Positions 9,075-18,745 of a DNA stretch of 64,000 nt are shown here, in pieces (position 1 is the first letter of the stretch; each line of letters opens with the position of its first letter). Position numbers and translations under genes: made by a program. The notes below the pieces were generated by a model that worked only from the letters and a program-made list of their open reading frames with translations, searched no databases and had not been told where the DNA came from. The stretch spans positions 1 to 64,000 of the forward strand of contig JANJTQ010000009.1 in the NCBI GenBank assembly GCA_024711005.1, given 5' to 3'. This DNA is from Opitutaceae bacterium. Lineage in GTDB: Bacteria; Verrucomicrobiota; Verrucomicrobiia; Opitutales; Opitutaceae.

Positions 9075-9350
9075 CCCGGTCGCCAGCCGGACAGCCCGGC
9101 GTCCGTCCCCACCGTTCACCGTCCGACCTCCGTGTTGTCCGATCCGGCCCACACGGAGGCGGACCCTCGCGCAAAACGATGGCCGGCGACGGCATATTCG
9201 CCGTCTTTTCCGGGGAAAATTGTGTTTACTTGCCCGGGCCGCCCCCGAGGGTTTCTTGAGCGTTTCCCCCAGCGGACATGTCTTGCTTCTGCTCACCAGC
9301 GCAAGTCGACCCGGCAAGGGAAGATGCCGTGCAGCTTTCTTCTCCGTATC

Positions 9351-11321
9351 ATGGTCCCGTTTCTTCGTTTTTTTCGCCCGTCCGCTCTCACCCTGAGCGC
9401 CTTCCTCGTCGTCGTTCACACCGGGTGTCAAAACACCACGGCTCCGGCCACCAAGCCGCCGGAGAAAGCCATCGCACCGCCCCCCCAACCCGAGCCGCGT
9501 CCGGCCATCAGCAACCAATACGACGACGAACTGCGCGCCGTCCTCGACCTGGCCCGGGCCGGCAAATGGACGGAGGCCGAAGCCCAGATTTCCGCGCTCA
9601 AGCGCATCGCCCCCACGGATCCAACCGTGGAGCGCGTCCACCTCTGGACCTTGACCGAGGCCCGCCGCCGGCGTGATCGCTCTCTGGAAACCGAGTTGCG
9701 CGAAATCGAGGCAACCGACTCCCGGTTTACCCAAACCGTCGACGATCTCCTGTTCGAATCCACGTCCCGAGGCATCGATCTGCCGCGCAGTTTGCGCGAA
9801 ACACTCGACGACGTGGACAAGGCGTCCAACGTCCCTCCGTCCTATGGCCGCACCGTCGACAAGGCCGCTCCGACCACCGCCACGACCGCCGCCGCCACCG
9901 TGTCGCCTGCCATGGACGACGTCCTGGCCAAACCCGTCACGATCCAGGTCGACGACCTCACCCTCGAATCGATCATCTTCACCATCGGCAAAAATACCGG
10001 CGTGAACTTTGTGGCCGACCGCGGACTCCCGCAGTTCCAACAGAAACTGAGCGTCAATATGACGGACGTTCCGTTCTCCCAGTTCCTCGATTACGTCTCC
10101 CGGCAATTCGGTCTTCACTTCGAGATCGGCGAGAACCTCGTCTGGATCGTCGATGCCAAAAACAAGAAGGCCAGCTTCGAGGAAACCCGTTTTTATCGCC
10201 TGAACCGCGGTTTCATCATGCCCGCCCAATTCGGGGCGAACGAGATCAGCCAGACCCGCGTCAAAGACAAGGACAAGGAAACCGTCAGCTCCACGCAGAA
10301 GATCGAACAGTTCGTGCGCGACGGCGCACCCTCGGCCCCGACCATCGAGCAGGCGATCAAGATGTTCTTCAAGGGTTCGACCCACATGATCGACTACGAG
10401 CGCAACATCATCGTCGCTACCGGCACGCGCGATCAGTTGAAGGTCCTCGACAGCATCATCGCCGAATTCGACCGGCCCGTGCAGCAGGTGCTCATCGAAG
10501 CCCGCTTCATCACGATCACAGAGGCCGCATTCCAGCAACTCGGCCTCGATTGGGAAACGGGCCGTCCGACCACCGCCAGCCGCTCCGCCACGGATTACAC
10601 CGGCATCGGCACCAACGTCGGGCTAGGCCTCCAAAAAACCTGGACCAACGTCTTCAACAGCAGCTCCCTCACCGCCACCCTCGCCGCCATCGAGCAAAGC
10701 GGCGAGAGCCAGACCCTCAGCGCGCCCCGCCTGACCGTCGTCAACAACCGCCCCGCCACCATCCGCGACGGCAAGACCCAGTATTACTACGAGGAATACA
10801 CCGTCTCCCAAACCATCCTCGAAAACCGCTCCACCTCCTCGCTCGTTCCCAAGGGCAAACCCACCAAGCTCACCGCCGGCGTCTCGCTCGACGTGCTCGC
10901 CAGCATCGGCGGCGACGGTCGTAACATCATGCTCGCCCTCAAACCCGCGGTTTCCCAGGACGTGGAACTCGTCACCTTCGCCACCATCAGCGATCTCGAT
11001 TCCAGCGGCCGGGTGGCCAGCACGTTCGACATCAAGCTCCCACAGTCCCGCGACCAGGAAATCTCCACCCGCGTCGTCGTTCAATCCGGCGAGACGGTTG
11101 TCATGGGCGGCGTCATCGAAAACGAGCAGTCCACCTTCACCGAGTCCGTTCCGATCCTCGGCAAACTCCCGTTCGTCGGCGCGGCCTTCCGCAAAAAAAC
11201 CGAGATCAGCAAGCCCCGGTACCTGCTGATCTTTGTGACGGCCACGTTGCTCTCGGACACCGGAGCGTTCATCCGCTACGCGCCCGACACGCCCGCCGCC
11301 TCCGTACCGACCGCTCCGTGA
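9351..11321 (+). CDS. Type II secretion/type IV pilus secretin (GspD-like lipoprotein)
   Basis: Secretins form the outer-membrane channel of type II secretion and type IV pilus systems. From ATG 9351 the protein is 656 residues and begins with a lipoprotein signal (LSAFLVVVHTGC). A coiled, charged region is followed by an STN/N-domain segment, then by the C-terminal secretin domain with LSAPRLTVVNNRPATIRDG and VVMGGVIENEQS...VPILGKLPFVGAAFR. An alternative ATG at 9324 adds nine residues and has AAGGGAAG just before it. The longer ORF-track start would precede the signal peptide and is unlikely. It heads a five-gene overlapping operon. Confidence 0.9.
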   Translation: MVPFLRFFRPSALTLSAFLVVVHTGCQNTTAPATKPPEKAIAPPPQPEPRPAISNQYDDELRAVLDLARAGKWTEAEAQISALKRIAPTDPTVERVHLWTLTEARRRRDRSLETELREIEATDSRFTQTVDDLLFESTSRGIDLPRSLRETLDDVDKASNVPPSYGRTVDKAAPTTATTAAATVSPAMDDVLAKPVTIQVDDLTLESIIFTIGKNTGVNFVADRGLPQFQQKLSVNMTDVPFSQFLDYVSRQFGLHFEIGENLVWIVDAKNKKASFEETRFYRLNRGFIMPAQFGANEISQTRVKDKDKETVSSTQKIEQFVRDGAPSAPTIEQAIKMFFKGSTHMIDYERNIIVATGTRDQLKVLDSIIAEFDRPVQQVLIEARFITITEAAFQQLGLDWETGRPTTASRSATDYTGIGTNVGLGLQKTWTNVFNSSSLTATLAAIEQSGESQTLSAPRLTVVNNRPATIRDGKTQYYYEEYTVSQTILENRSTSSLVPKGKPTKLTAGVSLDVLASIGGDGRNIMLALKPAVSQDVELVTFATISDLDSSGRVASTFDIKLPQSRDQEISTRVVVQSGETVVMGGVIENEQSTFTESVPILGKLPFVGAAFRKKTEISKPRYLLIFVTATLLSDTGAFIRYAPDTPAASVPTAP

Positions 11322-13099
11322 TGCCGGCCGACGATCAGTCACGCGCCTTCCTTCCCATGCGTCCGTACGCGGCGTTGACGCGGATGTTCAGCTCGCGGCA
11401 ACACATCGCCGTGCAGGCCGGCAGCCGCTTCGCGCGCATCATGCTCGCCCGCCGCGAGGGACGATCCCTGCGCATCGAACGCCTGCTCGTGATCGACCTT
11501 CAGGCCAACGGTCTGCTCACCCCCGGCGAACTGGCGACCCACCTGCGCGGAGTGCTGGCCACGTTGCCGACCGTTCCCGTCACCGTCACGCTCCAGCCGG
11601 GCCGCACCCATTCACAGGTGCTCGAACTCAAACCCGGCGACCCGCTGGCCGCCGAATGGCTCGCCCAGGCCGTCGGCGGACGCCAATTCGACCAGATCCT
11701 CAGCGTTTACGACGCACGCCCGCTTCGCCCGTTCCCCGGCCATCCCCATCCGCAATGGGTGACCATCGCGCGCGATGCCGATGTCACCATCCAGCTCATG
11801 CGCTGCGGACTCGATCCCGAGCGCACCGCCCATGTTGTCAGCGCCGACGCCGCCCTCGTCGCGGCCTACAACGCCACCTCCCGAGCCGGCGATCCAACCT
11901 CCGCGGTCCTGGTCGAGATCGGCTCCGACGCCAGCACCCTCGTCGTCATCGAGGAAGGTCAGGGCGTGTTCGCCGCCAACTTCGATCTGGGCACCGCCTC
12001 GCTGATCGCCGCCCTTGCCGTCGACCTCGACTGCTCCCTCCCGGAAGCCGAACGCATCCTGGTGCGTGAAGGCGCCGCCGCCTCGGGGCCGGCCACTCCC
12101 CGCCTGGTCACGGCGCTCGCCCGTTGGCGCAACGCGTTCGAGAACGTCCTCAAGGAACATGCCCGCGAAACCGGCCGGTCCCCCGAGCCGTTGCTCGCGC
12201 ATCCCCGGCGTTTTAGCGGCGCACTGCTCGCGAACGCCGGCATCCGCGCCCTCTTTGCGAGCACCGCCGACTTGGTCCCCGTGCAAGACTGGCCGGACGT
12301 GCCATCCTCCGAAGGCGAACCGGTGAACGCCTCCGGCTGCGCCATCGCCTGCGGCGCCACCGCCATCGGACTCGATCTCGCCCCCACCTCCGTCGACCTC
12401 CTGCCCGCAACCTCGCGCACGGCGCGCAGTGCCGCACGCCGCATCGGCTGGCTGCACGTCGCGGGCCTCGCCATCGCCGCCACCGGCCTGCTCTTCGCCG
12501 CAAACACGCTTTGGCAACGCAGTGTTTCGATCGAGGCCAAGGAAACCCGCCTCGAACTCCTCCAGCGAGCCCGCGACGCCGGCCCGCAACTCACCGACAC
12601 CCTCGCCGCCCGCGATCAAGCCTACCGCGAAGCCGTCCCGCTGCTCTATTTTCAAAAACGCACCCGTGATTTCGTCGCCGCCACGCGCCTCCTGCGCGAA
12701 CAGCGCAAACATCCGGGCTTCTGGTTTGCCCTCGTCGCCGACTCCGAAACCTACCACGCCAACTCGCTGCCGCGCGGCACCCCCGCCGCCACTCCCGAAA
12801 CCCAGCTTTTGCGCAATTGCCTCGCGCGCCCAACGGGCCTGGTGGTCGAACTCAGCCTGGCTCCCGGCGGCGGCGACCAACTCGGCAAGATCAGCACGCT
12901 CGTGACCGAACTCCGCGCCTCCCCGCTGTTTTCCGGCGTGGATATTCTGCCCGCGCGCGCCCGCCAATCGCTCGCCGATCGCTCGGTGTTTTCCAGCGGC
13001 GACGGCTTCGCCCTTTCCCTCGAAACCCCGACCTTCGAGCACTTCCTGCCGCCTCCCGCCACCCCGGGTACCACCTCCGGAGGACTCTTCGCGCAATGA
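11321..13099 (+). CDS. PilM-PilN-like fusion (GspL-like) secretion assembly protein
   Basis: The 592-residue protein combines an actin-like PilM/GspL cytoplasmic domain (about 20-350; QHIAVQAGSRFARIMLARR at the start, SAVLVEIGSDASTLVVIEEG in the middle) with one membrane helix (about 383-400). A periplasmic PilN-like region follows. In type IV pilus systems these are usually separate PilM and PilN proteins; in GspL they are joined. The start overlaps the secretin stop (GTGATG; GTG 11318 is also possible). It probably forms the inner-membrane platform that links to the GspE ATPase. Confidence 0.75.
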   Translation: MPADDQSRAFLPMRPYAALTRMFSSRQHIAVQAGSRFARIMLARREGRSLRIERLLVIDLQANGLLTPGELATHLRGVLATLPTVPVTVTLQPGRTHSQVLELKPGDPLAAEWLAQAVGGRQFDQILSVYDARPLRPFPGHPHPQWVTIARDADVTIQLMRCGLDPERTAHVVSADAALVAAYNATSRAGDPTSAVLVEIGSDASTLVVIEEGQGVFAANFDLGTASLIAALAVDLDCSLPEAERILVREGAAASGPATPRLVTALARWRNAFENVLKEHARETGRSPEPLLAHPRRFSGALLANAGIRALFASTADLVPVQDWPDVPSSEGEPVNASGCAIACGATAIGLDLAPTSVDLLPATSRTARSAARRIGWLHVAGLAIAATGLLFAANTLWQRSVSIEAKETRLELLQRARDAGPQLTDTLAARDQAYREAVPLLYFQKRTRDFVAATRLLREQRKHPGFWFALVADSETYHANSLPRGTPAATPETQLLRNCLARPTGLVVELSLAPGGGDQLGKISTLVTELRASPLFSGVDILPARARQSLADRSVFSSGDGFALSLETPTFEHFLPPPATPGTTSGGLFAQ

Positions 13100-13872
13100 T
13101 CCCGCTGTCCCATCCTCGCGTGTTTTACGCCGTCATCGTCCCCGCGGCGATGATCCTCGCGTTCGCCTGGATCGCGCATCGCTCGCTGGCCTCTCGCGAG
13201 GCCAGTCTCGATGCCCGGATCGGCCGGCTCCACGACGAACTCACCCGCCGAGGAATCGCCACCGACCCGGTGAGCCTCGACGAACGCACCCGCGACCTCG
13301 CCCGCGAAACCGACGAGCTGCGCGCCCTCTCCGGTCGCGGACTCACCCTCGCCCGCGACCCGCTCGTCGCGTCGCACGCCACGCGACCGTTCCAGCTCAT
13401 CGAATTCGAGCAGGAGCGCACCGCCGCCGCCCGCGCCGCGCAAGCCGCCGCCACCCAGGCCGGCGTAAAGATCGACGCCCTCGCCTTCGACGTGCTCGCC
13501 GACACCACGGAAAGTCCCGCTCAACCGCGCCGCCGCTGGGCCCAGCTCGCCCTCGCCCGCCTCGTGGTCGACCGGGCCATCGACGCACGCGTCGCCACCC
13601 TCGAAATGCTTCCGGTGCCCGCCGTGCGGGAGTTGCGCCTCGACACCGGCGCGCCGGTGCTCGCCGAGGAAATCCTCGTCTCGGTCCGTGTCACCGGCCC
13701 CGGCGCCCGCGTGCAGGCCTTCCTCGAACATCTGATTCTCGCCGACCCGGCCAACCCGCTCCTGCTGGAACACTTCATCCTGCGCAAAGAAGGCACCGCG
13801 AGCACCGATCTCGCCTCCGCCACCGTCGTGGTCGCGGGTCTGCTGCCCCCGCAAAACGCTCCGCAGCCATGA
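13096..13872 (+). CDS. GspM/PilO-like inner-membrane platform protein
   Basis: The 258-residue protein has one N-terminal membrane helix (about 8-25, VFYAVIVPAAMILAFAWIA). A coiled-coil stretch follows (about 28-75), then an alpha/beta periplasmic domain. This is the layout of GspM/PilO proteins, which have little sequence conservation. Assignment therefore rests on topology and on its position between the PilM-PilN-like and GspC-like genes. ATG 13096 overlaps the previous stop by four bases (ATGA). The ORF-track start is 93 codons too early. Confidence 0.65.
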   Translation: MIPLSHPRVFYAVIVPAAMILAFAWIAHRSLASREASLDARIGRLHDELTRRGIATDPVSLDERTRDLARETDELRALSGRGLTLARDPLVASHATRPFQLIEFEQERTAAARAAQAAATQAGVKIDALAFDVLADTTESPAQPRRRWAQLALARLVVDRAIDARVATLEMLPVPAVRELRLDTGAPVLAEEILVSVRVTGPGARVQAFLEHLILADPANPLLLEHFILRKEGTASTDLASATVVVAGLLPPQNAPQP

Positions 13873-14411
13873 CCCCCGCCCGCCGTCACATCCTGCTTTG
13901 CTCGTGCGTCCTCGCGCTGCTGACCGTGCTCACGGCTCTGTTCATATTCGGCGGCTCTCCGGATACGCCCGCCACCGTTATCGGACAGCCCCCGGCCGCC
14001 ACCGACGCACCCCGGCTCAGCACCGCGGACAAGGCAACCCTTTCGTTTTTCCAGAAACCGTCCGCGCCCGCAAAGAACGACCGCAGCCTGTTCGAAACCG
14101 ATTTCTTCAAACCGCCGCCCGCGCCCAAACCCGCGCCGGTCAAAGTCGCTCCGGTCCCCGTTCGCACCGTGTCGGTCGTGTATCGCGGACTCGCCCGTTT
14201 CCCCGCCGGCGCGGACATTGCCTACCTCTCCGTCGATGGAAACACCGCCGCGCTTGCCGCGGGCGACCCGGTGAAGGACGGCTGGGCACTCGACACCTTT
14301 GACTCCGCCGAAGCCGTGCTCGTTCAAGGCAAACAACGCGTTTCCCTTCGTTTTAACCGCCCCGCCACCCTGCCCGCCCAGGTACCGCCGCCCGCAGCCG
14401 ATAAGAAATAA
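13869..14411 (+). CDS. GspC/PilP-like periplasmic connector protein
   Basis: The 180-residue protein has a short cytoplasmic tail, a membrane helix or signal anchor (about 8-28), a proline-rich linker and a C-terminal beta domain. The C-terminal part (VYRGLARFPAGADIAYLSVDG, then AAGDPVKDGWALDTFDSAEAVL) resembles the HR domain of GspC and PilP, which contacts the secretin. It overlaps the preceding gene by four bases (ATGA) and ends directly against the gspE start. Family assignment is from domain layout and operon position. Confidence 0.65.
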   Translation: MTPARRHILLCSCVLALLTVLTALFIFGGSPDTPATVIGQPPAATDAPRLSTADKATLSFFQKPSAPAKNDRSLFETDFFKPPPAPKPAPVKVAPVPVRTVSVVYRGLARFPAGADIAYLSVDGNTAALAAGDPVKDGWALDTFDSAEAVLVQGKQRVSLRFNRPATLPAQVPPPAADKK

Positions 14412-16130
14412 ATGAACCCGTCCGATCATGAAGTCGCCACACTTCGCCGTCACGCGAGCGTGGACGAACGCCAGTTGGAACTCGCCCGCCGACGCAGCGA
14501 ACTCCAGCGCATTCCCCTCCACCGCTCGATTGTCGATCTCGGGTTCGCCTCGGAACAAGCCGCATACCGCGCCGTCGCCGAAACCCTCGGCCTTGAGTTC
14601 ATCACACTCGACGACTTCACCGCCCCGCGCGACGTCACCGCGCAGATCCCCATGCGCATCGTGCTCTCACATCGACTCGCGCCCATTTCCATCGAGGAGG
14701 GACAACTCACCGCCGCCTTCGCCGAACCGCCGTCCATCGGCGACCTGGGCAAGCTCCGCCTGCTCCTCGGCCTGCGCATCCGCCCGTTGCTCTGCGGCCC
14801 GCGCGCGATCCACGACTACATCAAACGCCACCACGGCCTCGGCGCCGGCACGATCCAGCGCCTGCGCGAGCAGGAAGGTCCGGGTCGCTCCTCCGGCGAG
14901 ATTGTCTTCGACGTGCAGGGCACCGATGCGGCCGAAAGCGCCGACGCCACGATCACCCACTTTGTCGATCAATTGATCTCGGAGGCGCTGCGCCTGGAGG
15001 CGACCGACATCCACATCGAGCCTTTCGGCGACACCGTCAAATTGCGTTACCGCATCGATGGTTTGCTCACAGACGTTCCCCTGCCCGAGGGGCTGCGCGC
15101 CCACTACGCCGCGCTCGTTTCGCGGCTCAAGGTCATGGCCGAGCTCAACATCACCGAGCGCCGCGTGCCCCACGACGGACGCATCGCCATGAAGCGAGGC
15201 GACGAGCAATACGACCTGCGCGTCTCCATCATTCCAACCGGCCATGGCGAATCCATCTGCCTGCGCGTCCTCGGTCGCGACCGGCTTCTCAACGATCTCG
15301 CGCTTCTCGGAATGGAGCCCGAACAGCAGGCCTTGCTCGAAGAACTCGCCCGCCTGCCCCAAGGCCTCGCGCTCCTCACCGGCCCGACCGGCAGCGGCAA
15401 AACGACCACGCTCTATGCGCTGCTTTCGCACGCCCGCGACGGTCAGCGCAAGATCGTCACCATTGAAGATCCCGTCGAATACAAGCTCGACGGCGTGTCA
15501 CAGATTCAAACCCGCGAGGACCTCGGCCTCGACTTCGGCGCCGGACTTCGCTCCGTGCTCCGTCACGATCCCGACGTCATTCTCATCGGCGAAATCCGCG
15601 ACAAGGAAACCGCCGATGTGGCGATGCGTTCCGCGCAGACCGGCCATCTTGTTTTCTCGACCCTGCACACCAACGACAGCCTGAGCGCCCTCACCCGTCT
15701 GATCGACATGGGGGTGGAGCCGTGGGTCATCGGCGCCTCGCTCGTATGCAGCATCGCGCAACGCCTCGCCCGCCGCGTGTGCCGCCGCTGCGCCACGCCC
15801 GACGAGACGATTCCCGACGACGTTCGCGCCGAGATGGCGGCGGCGCTCGGCATCGCGCCCGGGGAGGTGCGGGCGTCGCACGGGGCCGGCTGTCCCGAAT
15901 GCCGCGGCACGGGCGAACGCGGACGCGTGGCCATCTACGAGATTTTCCTGATCACGGACGAAGTGGTGGACAGTCTTTCGTCGAACATGAAAACCGTGGC
16001 CCTGCGCGACCTCGCGCGACGCCAAGGATGGAAGTCCCTGCGCGAACAAGGCTGGAGAAAAGTCCAGCTCGGCCTGGTTTCGATCGCCGAAAACCAACGC
16101 CTCACCCGCCGCCTCCAGCTGAAGGCGTGA
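14412..16130 (+). CDS. gspE: Type II secretion/pilus extension ATPase (GspE/PilB family)
   Basis: The 572-residue ATPase powers pseudopilus or pilus assembly from the cytoplasmic face. An N-terminal GspE-N/MshEN-type domain (about 1-150) is followed by the ATPase core: Walker A GPTGSGKTTTLYA near residue 320, Asp box TIEDPVEYKLDG, Walker B HDPDVILIGEIRD and His box TGHLVFSTLHTND. A tetracysteine zinc site (CRRC...CPECRG) is also present. Its ATG follows the previous stop with no gap. Partner genes gspF and gspG are not in the window. Confidence 0.93.
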   Translation: MNPSDHEVATLRRHASVDERQLELARRRSELQRIPLHRSIVDLGFASEQAAYRAVAETLGLEFITLDDFTAPRDVTAQIPMRIVLSHRLAPISIEEGQLTAAFAEPPSIGDLGKLRLLLGLRIRPLLCGPRAIHDYIKRHHGLGAGTIQRLREQEGPGRSSGEIVFDVQGTDAAESADATITHFVDQLISEALRLEATDIHIEPFGDTVKLRYRIDGLLTDVPLPEGLRAHYAALVSRLKVMAELNITERRVPHDGRIAMKRGDEQYDLRVSIIPTGHGESICLRVLGRDRLLNDLALLGMEPEQQALLEELARLPQGLALLTGPTGSGKTTTLYALLSHARDGQRKIVTIEDPVEYKLDGVSQIQTREDLGLDFGAGLRSVLRHDPDVILIGEIRDKETADVAMRSAQTGHLVFSTLHTNDSLSALTRLIDMGVEPWVIGASLVCSIAQRLARRVCRRCATPDETIPDDVRAEMAAALGIAPGEVRASHGAGCPECRGTGERGRVAIYEIFLITDEVVDSLSSNMKTVALRDLARRQGWKSLREQGWRKVQLGLVSIAENQRLTRRLQLKA

Positions 16131-16142
16131 ACAGCCGGGTAT

Positions 16143-16163
16143 GCGGTTTCAACCGCTGTTTTT
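16143..16163 (+). terminator. Intrinsic terminator of the secretion operon
   Basis: The stem GCGGT-TTCA-ACCGC is followed by TGTTTTT, 12 bases after the gspE stop. This is a short but regular rho-independent terminator on the plus strand. Confidence 0.7.
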
Positions 16164-16190
16164 AGGCACAGTTCAGCAATCAATCGCAAA

Positions 16191-16215
16191 GACGGGCCGA
16201 CTATGTCGGCCCGTC
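16191..16215 (-). terminator. Perfect 11-bp hairpin after htrA
   Basis: GACGGGCCGAC and GTCGGCCCGTC pair perfectly around TAT. On the minus strand it lies 61 bases after the htrA stop and is followed by TTTGCG, so the T tract is short. It probably ends htrA transcription and insulates it from the convergent secretion operon. Confidence 0.6.
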
Positions 16216-16276
16216 GAAAGCGGCAGTGAAGCGCTCACCGCGCGCTACATTTCGATCTTGGTGACGGCATCGCCGG

Positions 16277-17698
16277 TCACTTCACATTGATCGTCACGTA
16301 ACGCAGCACACCCCGATACTGGACGAGCAGGACGTTGAGCCCCGGCTTGATCATCGACTTGGCTCCGGCCACATCGGCCACGGGGCGCCGGTTGATCTCC
16401 ACGATCACCAGCCCGGGCACGAGAATATCCGAGTAGGCCGAACCATCGGCAACCTCCGTGATCACGACGCCGCTCTCGATCCGTCGGTCGAGTCGGAACT
16501 GGCTGCGAAGTTCGTCATCGAGGGTCTTCACGGTGACACCGGGGAGGATCTCGTCGGCGGCGCCGGAATGTTCGTCGAGGCTGCCCATCTTCACCTTGAA
16601 TGTCTTTTCCTTGCCGTCACGAAGCACCGTCACAGTGGCTTCGGTTCCCGGGACGATCTGGGCGACGACCAAACGAAGCGCGAACGGAGAGTCCACCACG
16701 CCCTTATTTACCTTCGTAATGATGTCATTGCGCTTAAGACCGGCCTTCTCGGCGGGAGAATCTTTGACCACGTCGCTGATGGCCACGCCCTTCGTGGAGG
16801 CAGGCACCCCCAGACTCTCGGCGAGCTTCGGATCGAGGTTCTGACCGGCGACGCCGAGGTATCCGCGCTGAACCTTGCCGGTGGCAATCAGGCTGTTCAT
16901 CACCCCGGCCGCCTGATTGATGGGAATCGAAAAACCGATGCCGCTGTTGCCGCGCGACGGGGAGATGATCGCGGTGTTGATGCCAATCAGCCGGCCTTTC
17001 GCATCGATGAGCGCGCCGCCGGAGTTGCCCATGTTGATGGCGGCGTCGGTCTGAATGAAATTCTCGTAGCCGCCCACCTCTTCAAGCAGTCCGAGACTGT
17101 TGCGACCGGTCGCGGAAACAATGCCCATCGTCACGGTCTGGCCCACGCCAAGCGGATTGCCGACCGCGAACACCACGTCGCCGACCCGCAGCTTGTCGCT
17201 GTCCGCCATCGTGGCAACCGGCAGGTTCGTCTCGTCGATTTTGATGACGGCAACGTCGGTCTTTTCGTCGGCGCCAATGACCTTCGCGACAAACTCCCGT
17301 CCATCGGCCAGCAGGACCTTGAGTTCGTCCGCTCCGGCGACGACGTGGTTATTGGTCAGTATGTATCCATTTGTCGATACCACCACCCCGGATCCAAGCC
17401 CCTCCTGCCGCGACTCGCGCTCGGGGATCTGGTCGCCGAAAAACTGGCGAAAGAACGGGTCGATCCGAACGCGCTCGCGAACGATCTTGGTGGAATAAAC
17501 CGAGACCACGGCTTTTTGCACCGGGTCGATCACGTCGGCGTAACTGGTGATGACCTTGCCGGTGTTTTCGCCCACCGGCGAACTATCGAGTTTGAGTTCG
17601 GGCTTGGGCGCGGAGGGCTTCTCCTGGGCGCAACCGATCGAGAACAGCGAAGCCACCATGGCGGCGGCCAGCACACGGGTTAAAAACTTGGTTTTCAT
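16277..17698 (-). CDS. HtrA/DegP-family serine protease, lipoprotein-type signal
   Basis: This 473-residue periplasmic protease degrades or refolds damaged envelope proteins. The start at 17698 gives a signal peptide ending in a lipobox-like FSIGC. The catalytic triad is visible as His in TNNHVVAGADEL, Asp in KTDVAVIKID and Ser in NMGNSGGALID. Two PDZ domains follow: one from about residue 280 (RGYLGVAGQNLDP) and a more divergent one near the C-terminus (VITEVADGSAYSDILVPG). The length matches the family. It lies downstream of prs with 71 bases between them and could have its own promoter. Confidence 0.92.
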   Translation of the reverse strand: MKTKFLTRVLAAAMVASLFSIGCAQEKPSAPKPELKLDSSPVGENTGKVITSYADVIDPVQKAVVSVYSTKIVRERVRIDPFFRQFFGDQIPERESRQEGLGSGVVVSTNGYILTNNHVVAGADELKVLLADGREFVAKVIGADEKTDVAVIKIDETNLPVATMADSDKLRVGDVVFAVGNPLGVGQTVTMGIVSATGRNSLGLLEEVGGYENFIQTDAAINMGNSGGALIDAKGRLIGINTAIISPSRGNSGIGFSIPINQAAGVMNSLIATGKVQRGYLGVAGQNLDPKLAESLGVPASTKGVAISDVVKDSPAEKAGLKRNDIITKVNKGVVDSPFALRLVVAQIVPGTEATVTVLRDGKEKTFKVKMGSLDEHSGAADEILPGVTVKTLDDELRSQFRLDRRIESGVVITEVADGSAYSDILVPGLVIVEINRRPVADVAGAKSMIKPGLNVLLVQYRGVLRYVTINVK

Positions 17699-17721
17699 AG
17701 GCGCGTTCAGGACCACTTGAA

Positions 17722-17741
17722 GCGGTGGATTGTTCCACCGC
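17722..17741. other. 8-bp perfect hairpin between prs and htrA
   Basis: GCGGTGGA-TTGT-TCCACCGC lies in the 71-base gap between the prs stop and the htrA start. It has no T tract on either side. It could be a weak terminator for prs or a structured htrA leader. Confidence 0.35.
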
Positions 17742-17769
17742 AAGCCCTTGAAAGCGCCTCCCCGCCCGA

Positions 17770-18717
17770 TCAGAAGCCTTTGATCTTAAACAGACTCGTG
17801 ACGCTCTCGTTATTGTTGATGCGCACGATGGCGTCGGCCATGAGGCTGGCGATGCTCAGCACCCGAATGGGCAGGCCTCGCGTGTCAACCGGGACGGAAT
17901 TGGTCGTGATCAGCTCATCGATGTGGCCGAGCGCCAGACGCTCGTAGGCGATCGGGCTGAGCAAGGCGTGGCTCACGGCCGCGCGCACGCTCAAGGCGCC
18001 GCTGTCACGCATGATCTTGGCGGCGTTGGCCAGGGTGCCGGCCGTCTCGGTGATATCATCCACGAGGAGCACGTCCTTGCCGGCGACGTCGCCCACCACG
18101 TTGACGGTCTCGACCGTGGTGGCGTTGGTGCGCTTCTTCCAAACCATGCCAAGCTGTGCGCCCAGGATGCCGGCATACGCGGCGGCCATCTTCATGCCAC
18201 CGACGTCGGGCGAGACGACAACCATGTTGTCGCCGCGGAACTGCTCGAGGTATTTAAAGAAAACGGGTGAGGCGAAAAGGTGGTCAACCGGGATGTCGAA
18301 GAAGCCCTGAATCTGTTGCGAGTGCAGATCCATCGTCAGGATACGGGTGGCGCCGGCCGCAACGAGCAAGTTGGCCACGAGCTTGGCGGTGATGGGCACG
18401 CGGGGCTGGTCCTTGCGATCCTGACGGGCGTAACCATAGAACGGCATGACGGCCGTGATGCGATGAGCCGAGGCGCGCTTGGCCGCATCAATCATAATGA
18501 GCAGCTCCATCAACGATTGGTTGGTCGGCGTACAGGTCGGCTGAATGATGAAAACATCATGACCGCGCACGTTTTCGTTGATCTTCACGAACGACTCGCC
18601 GTCCGGAAAACTCGTCACCGTGGCTTCGCCCAACGGCATCCCGATGTGATGGCAAATCTCCTCGGCGAGAGGGCGATTGGAGTTACCGGAGAAGACTTTC
18701 AGGCGATGCGAGCTCAT
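17770..18717 (-). CDS. prs: Ribose-phosphate pyrophosphokinase
   Basis: Prs makes PRPP from ribose 5-phosphate and ATP for nucleotide, histidine and tryptophan synthesis. The 315-residue length is standard. Visible motifs are the N-terminal KVFSGNSNRPLAEEI, FPDGESFVKINENVRG, the ribose-5-phosphate/metal motif MDLHSQQIQGFFDIPVD and the PRPP loop VLLVDDITETAGTL. It lies 28 bases downstream of lpxD on the same strand and is probably cotranscribed with it. Confidence 0.96.
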   Translation of the reverse strand: MSSHRLKVFSGNSNRPLAEEICHHIGMPLGEATVTSFPDGESFVKINENVRGHDVFIIQPTCTPTNQSLMELLIMIDAAKRASAHRITAVMPFYGYARQDRKDQPRVPITAKLVANLLVAAGATRILTMDLHSQQIQGFFDIPVDHLFASPVFFKYLEQFRGDNMVVVSPDVGGMKMAAAYAGILGAQLGMVWKKRTNATTVETVNVVGDVAGKDVLLVDDITETAGTLANAAKIMRDSGALSVRAAVSHALLSPIAYERLALGHIDELITTNSVPVDTRGLPIRVLSIASLMADAIVRINNNESVTSLFKIKGF

Positions 18718-18745
18718 GTGGAAGGGGCGGATCGTGTCAGGAATG

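Noticed and set aside
8595-10538. 647-residue ORF on the minus strand
   Set aside because: It is antisense to hisI and the secretin gene, and its Gly/Asp/Val-rich composition is that of a shadow frame.
11612-13096. 494-residue ORF on the minus strand
   Set aside because: It is antisense to the PilM-PilN-like gene inside a tightly packed operon.
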